This document shows positions 61,591 through 64,000 of a stretch of 64,000 bases of DNA, in pieces. How positions within the stretch are numbered: position 1 is the stretch's first letter; every line of letters starts with the position of its first letter. The DNA lies in NCBI RefSeq assembly GCF_023155745.1, contig NZ_JAKNUS010000008.1, forward strand, positions 62,001-126,000. The letters are read 5' to 3'. Below the pieces are notes generated by a model, which was not told the origin of the DNA, ran no database searches, and saw nothing but the letters and a program-made list of their open reading frames with translations. Origin of the DNA: Microbacterium kunmingense (GTDB lineage Bacteria; Actinomycetota; Actinomycetes; Actinomycetales; Microbacteriaceae). The position numbers were made by a program, and so were the translations under genes.

Positions 61591-61691
61591 GCACGGTAGT
61601 TGTTTTGCTGTGGCAGCTGCCGACATGTGATTGCAGGACACTCTTGGTGCAAGGGACAAGGGCCGGTCGGAAGCCTCTCCGACCGGCCCTT
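61591..61691 (+). ncRNA. Putative small RNA, copy 2
   Basis: 101 nt, identical to copy 1 except two loop bases of the terminator (G to A and A to T), which here add one A-T pair to the stem (61658-61671 with 61678-61691). The following 47 bases before the convergent gene hold another hairpin, GATCACGC (61719-61726) with GCGTGATC (61732-61739), at the end of that gene. Confidence 0.65.
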
Positions 61692-61737
61692 ACTTGTGCC
61701 CGCTCCCGGCGCGCCCGCGATCACGCTGCGCGCGTGA

Positions 61738-62697
61738 TCACGGTGCGCACACCGACCACTCGCCCACCACTCCCCGGTGATCGCTCCCGGGAACCGCGAA
61801 GCTGTCCCACGCCGTCGGGACGGCACCGCGGGCGAGGACGTGGTCGATGGCGGTGAACGCCGGCACCGGGCGCTCCTCGGGCCAGGTCGGCCAGGGGACC
61901 GGCCCCGCCGCCTCGGCCGCGGTGCGCAGCGTCGACGCGAGGTGGCGGAACGCGGGGTGCGCATACGACGCGTTCAGATCACCCGCCACGATCAGACGCT
62001 CATCGGGGGTCTCCCGGATCCACTGCTCGAGCGCACGGAGGCCAGCCCGCCAATCGGCGGGCTGGCCGATGGGCGGCGGCGGGTGCACCGCCGCCACCCG
62101 GAACTCCTCCCCGCCGGGGAGGGCGGCGACCGCGGTGACCTGATCAAAGACGCTCCCCTCGATGTCCTCCTCGTCGCTGAGCGGGAAGGCGGAGAGAATG
62201 ACGCTGCCGTTCACCCCGCCCTCGCTGGTCTCGCGGGTGCGGTGCGGCAGAGCCTCCGCCAGCCCTCGTTCGCTCAGGACCGCCGCGATGTGCGCCTCGT
62301 CGGTCTCGACGAGTACGACGATGTCAGCGTGGGCCCGATCGATCCGCTCCGCGAGCAGTCCCGGGTCGGCCCCGGCGAACTTGGCGTTGAAGGCGACGAC
62401 GGTCACAGGCGCCCCCTCGACGCACCCCGCGTCCGCGCGCAGCGGGGTGAGGGTGGGAAGGCCCGCGAGCACCGCACCCACGACGAGGATCGCCGCGGCC
62501 GCCCACGCCCGGAAGATCAGCGGCACCACGGCGAGCACCACCAGCCCGACGGCTCCGAGCGGAACGAGCGCCTGCGCTGCCGGCATCAGACCCCCGACGA
62601 GGACGTCGAGATGCGGGAGCGCCACCGCCACGACCGCGATCGCGAGGGCGGCCCCGGTCCAGACCCATCTCGAACGGCGGCGACGGGTTGTTCCCAC
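61738..62697 (-). CDS. Membrane-anchored endonuclease/exonuclease/phosphatase-family protein
   Basis: A 319-residue protein with three N-terminal membrane helices (about residues 12-32, 40-60, 63-83) followed by an EEP domain outside the membrane: VVAFNAKFAGADPGLLAERI, IVVLVETDEAHI (metal Glu), HPPPPIG, IVAGDLNASYAHPAFRHL, and the terminal IDHVLARG with SDHRGVVGEW (catalytic His). The fold cleaves phosphodiesters in nucleic acids, sphingolipids or inositol phosphates; substrate unknown. GTG is 6 nt after TAGCGT. Confidence 0.88.
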   Translation of the reverse strand: MGTTRRRRSRWVWTGAALAIAVVAVALPHLDVLVGGLMPAAQALVPLGAVGLVVLAVVPLIFRAWAAAAILVVGAVLAGLPTLTPLRADAGCVEGAPVTVVAFNAKFAGADPGLLAERIDRAHADIVVLVETDEAHIAAVLSERGLAEALPHRTRETSEGGVNGSVILSAFPLSDEEDIEGSVFDQVTAVAALPGGEEFRVAAVHPPPPIGQPADWRAGLRALEQWIRETPDERLIVAGDLNASYAHPAFRHLASTLRTAAEAAGPVPWPTWPEERPVPAFTAIDHVLARGAVPTAWDSFAVPGSDHRGVVGEWSVCAP

Positions 62698-62799
62698 CCG
62701 GCCACGCTAGCCGCCGAGCCCGTCCTGCCGCGTCGTCTCTTCGGAAATCCTCAGGGTCCGTGAACGTGCGGACAATGCCCCGCCCCTATTCCTGGGAGC

Positions 62800-63834
62800 A
62801 TGCGCTCGCCGAACACCGTCACCGCCCCACTCCGCACCCCCTCCGCCCCTCAGGCAGACGATCGGGTACGACGCAGGCGCCGGTGGCGGAACGCCGTCAC
62901 CGGATCCGTCCTCGTCGTGGCGCTGGCGCTCGGCGGAACCACCGCCTGGGCGGTCGACCGGTTCCTCATCGAGCACGTCGAGATCGCCGACGTTTCGGCG
63001 TACGAGGAGGCGAACTCCCCTCTCCACGACAGCACCGACGGCGCCGACACCGACGGGAGCGCCGCCACGGACACCGCGACGGCGGTCGTCACCGACACGT
63101 CCTACACCGACGACGACAGCTCGATCACGATCTCCACCGTGACGACGGGAACAGGGGACGACACGGTCACCTACTACGTCGCCGACGTGACGGTGACGGA
63201 TGCCACGCAGCTGCGCTCCGCGTTCGCGAAGGACCAGTTCGGCGAGAACATCACCGAGACCACCAGCCGGATCGCGTCCGATAACGACGCGATCCTCGCC
63301 GTCAACGGCGACTACTACGGCTTCCGCTCGACGGGCATCCTGATCCGCAACGGCGTGATCTACCGCGACGAGGGAGTGCGCGAGGGGCTGGCGTTCTTCC
63401 TCGATGGGCACGTCGAGGTGTACGACGAGACGACGACGACCGCGGAGGAACTGCTGGCCGCCGGTGTCTGGAACACCGTCTCGTTCGGTCCGGCGATCGT
63501 CGAGGACGGCGAGACGGTCGCCGGCATCGAGGATGTCGAGGTCGACACCAACGTCGGAAACCACTCCATCCAGGGCGACCAGCCGCGCACCGCGGTCGGC
63601 ATCATCGACGACAATCACTACCTGTTCGTCGTGGTCGACGGCCGCTCCCCCGGGTACAGCGCGGGCGTGACCCTCACCGAGCTTGCCGAGATCATGACGA
63701 GCCTCGGCGCGACCACCGCCTACAACCTCGACGGTGGCGGGTCGTCGACGCTCTACTTCAACGGCGAGGTCGTGAACCAGCCCTCCAACGGCGGCGAGCG
63801 CGGCACCTCCGACATCCTCTACGTGGCGGGGTGA
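62800..63834 (+). CDS. Phosphodiester glycosidase (NAGPA-domain) family exported protein
   Basis: A 344-residue protein with one N-terminal membrane anchor (about residues 35-55) and an extracytoplasmic domain. After a Thr/Asp-rich segment come VTYYVADVTVTDATQLRSAF, ILAVNGDYYGFRSTGILIRN, and YNLDGGGSSTLYFNGEVVNQ, the NAGPA signature. Homologues cleave GlcNAc or other sugars from phosphodiesters, in bacteria probably from wall or exopolysaccharide. The GT2 gene follows 4 bp later, so a surface-glycan operon is inferred. Confidence 0.9.
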   Translation: MRSPNTVTAPLRTPSAPQADDRVRRRRRWRNAVTGSVLVVALALGGTTAWAVDRFLIEHVEIADVSAYEEANSPLHDSTDGADTDGSAATDTATAVVTDTSYTDDDSSITISTVTTGTGDDTVTYYVADVTVTDATQLRSAFAKDQFGENITETTSRIASDNDAILAVNGDYYGFRSTGILIRNGVIYRDEGVREGLAFFLDGHVEVYDETTTTAEELLAAGVWNTVSFGPAIVEDGETVAGIEDVEVDTNVGNHSIQGDQPRTAVGIIDDNHYLFVVVDGRSPGYSAGVTLTELAEIMTSLGATTAYNLDGGGSSTLYFNGEVVNQPSNGGERGTSDILYVAG

Positions 63835-63838
63835 GGGC

Positions 63839-64000
63839 ATGATCGTCCTGGTGCCGGCCTATCAGCCCGGCGCGGCGCTGCCCGTTCTCGTGGGTCGGTT
63901 GAGAAGAGCGGATGTCGGGTCCGACGTCGTGGTCGTCGACGACGGCAGCGGCTCCGCCTTCTCGGGGGTCTTCGACGAGGCAGCCCGAGAGGGTGCGACC
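63839..64000 (+). CDS. GT2-family glycosyltransferase, N-terminal part (runs off window)
   Basis: The first 54 codons are visible: MIVLVPAYQPGAALPVLVGR, then VVVVDDGSGSAFSGVFDEAA. The VPAYQP strand and VVDDGSG are the nucleotide-binding motifs of GT-A family 2 enzymes. It starts 4 bp after the phosphodiester glycosidase gene, thus probably the same operon. Donor and acceptor are unknown, and the rest of the gene is beyond the window. Confidence 0.85.
   Translation, partial: MIVLVPAYQPGAALPVLVGRLRRADVGSDVVVVDDGSGSAFSGVFDEAAREGAT

Larger units (their letters stand above)
61331..61691 (+). repeat. Tandem duplication of a 160-bp promoter-plus-RNA unit
   Basis: Two units with a 201-bp offset: 61331-61490 and 61531-61691. 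Each holds an 8-bp-armed palindrome, a TATAGA box, a 101-bp body and a 13-bp terminator stem. Bodies differ at only 2 of 101 positions, both in the terminator loop, while the sequence between palindrome arms has diverged. Spacer 61491-61530 is not repeated. Confidence 0.9.

Noticed and set aside
61399..61599. Cys-rich ORF (FCCGSCRHVIAGHSWC) running through both small RNA copies
   Set aside because: It follows directly after a TAG codon, offers only a TTG start, lacks a ribosome-binding site, and runs through the terminator stem into the second copy. Its CCxxCR resemblance to the ORF at 30271 is worth remembering but is not enough to call it coding.
1..64000. CRISPR arrays, insertion sequences, prophage genes, tRNA or rRNA genes
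   Set aside because: Reading both strands, no regularly spaced repeats, transposase or integrase motifs, phage genes or tRNA cloverleaf sequences were recognised. A tRNA scan by program could still reveal an isolated tRNA.

Overview
The window looks like a chromosomal segment of a high-GC actinobacterium, most probably a Microbacterium-type Microbacteriaceae. This is inferred from the GC-rich coding style, frequent GTG starts, family content (DUF6412 beside a YidC paralogue, Microbacteriaceae-style orphan winged-helix regulator, xyloglucan-type ABC locus) and about 28 genes with a TANNNT-like -10 hexamer almost always 6-7 nt before the start codon, the signature of leaderless transcription. 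No rRNA, tRNA, IS element, prophage or CRISPR array was recognised; the region reads as core and accessory metabolism without a mobile island.

Layout. 1-8.7 kb: partial RecB-like nuclease, frameshifted VOC gene, glutaminase, two GNAT enzymes, DUF1990, a second YidC/Oxa1 insertase with DUF6412 partner, and glutamine-dependent NAD synthetase. 8.7-13.5 kb: a Pro/Ala-rich exported protein, a phosphotransferase and an OmpR-type two-component system, two of whose flanking promoters share a 17-bp motif. 13.6-21.7 kb: DHA2 drug exporter, SbcCD nuclease, alpha/beta hydrolase and small acidic or membrane proteins. 21.8-30 kb: LacI-controlled oligosaccharide locus (binding protein, two permeases, GH31 alpha-xylosidase, GH1 beta-glucosidase), probably for xyloglucan oligosaccharides. 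30.2-36.9 kb: a leaderless Cys-rich short ORF ahead of an orphan winged-helix regulator, then four glycan-related enzymes including a HEAT-repeat/GT4 fusion.

36.9-47.7 kb: 3-methyladenine glycosylase, PhnB-like gene with an internal amber codon, prolyl oligopeptidase, reductases, TetR/MFS pair with operator, DUF899, and a redox pair resembling QorR/Qor2. 47.7-48.7 kb: an erm 23S rRNA methyltransferase behind a leaderless 21-codon leader peptide and a hairpin that masks its Shine-Dalgarno sequence. 48.7-58.3 kb: MmyB-like regulator and SDR, AraC/VOC/DUF1801 cluster, NarL-type two-component system with a candidate operator, a LysE exporter with an internal deletion, and an MFS exporter. 58.4-64 kb: LolA-like exported protein plus ABC transporter, a tandemly duplicated putative 101-nt small RNA, a membrane-anchored EEP phosphohydrolase, a phosphodiester glycosidase and the start of a GT2 glycosyltransferase.

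The most interesting signals are regulatory RNA: the duplicated small RNA at 61.3-61.7 kb, the erm attenuator at 47.7-47.9 kb, and the Cys-rich leaderless ORF at 30.27 kb. Three small genes (819-1264, 38053-38469, 55168-55653) carry lesions.
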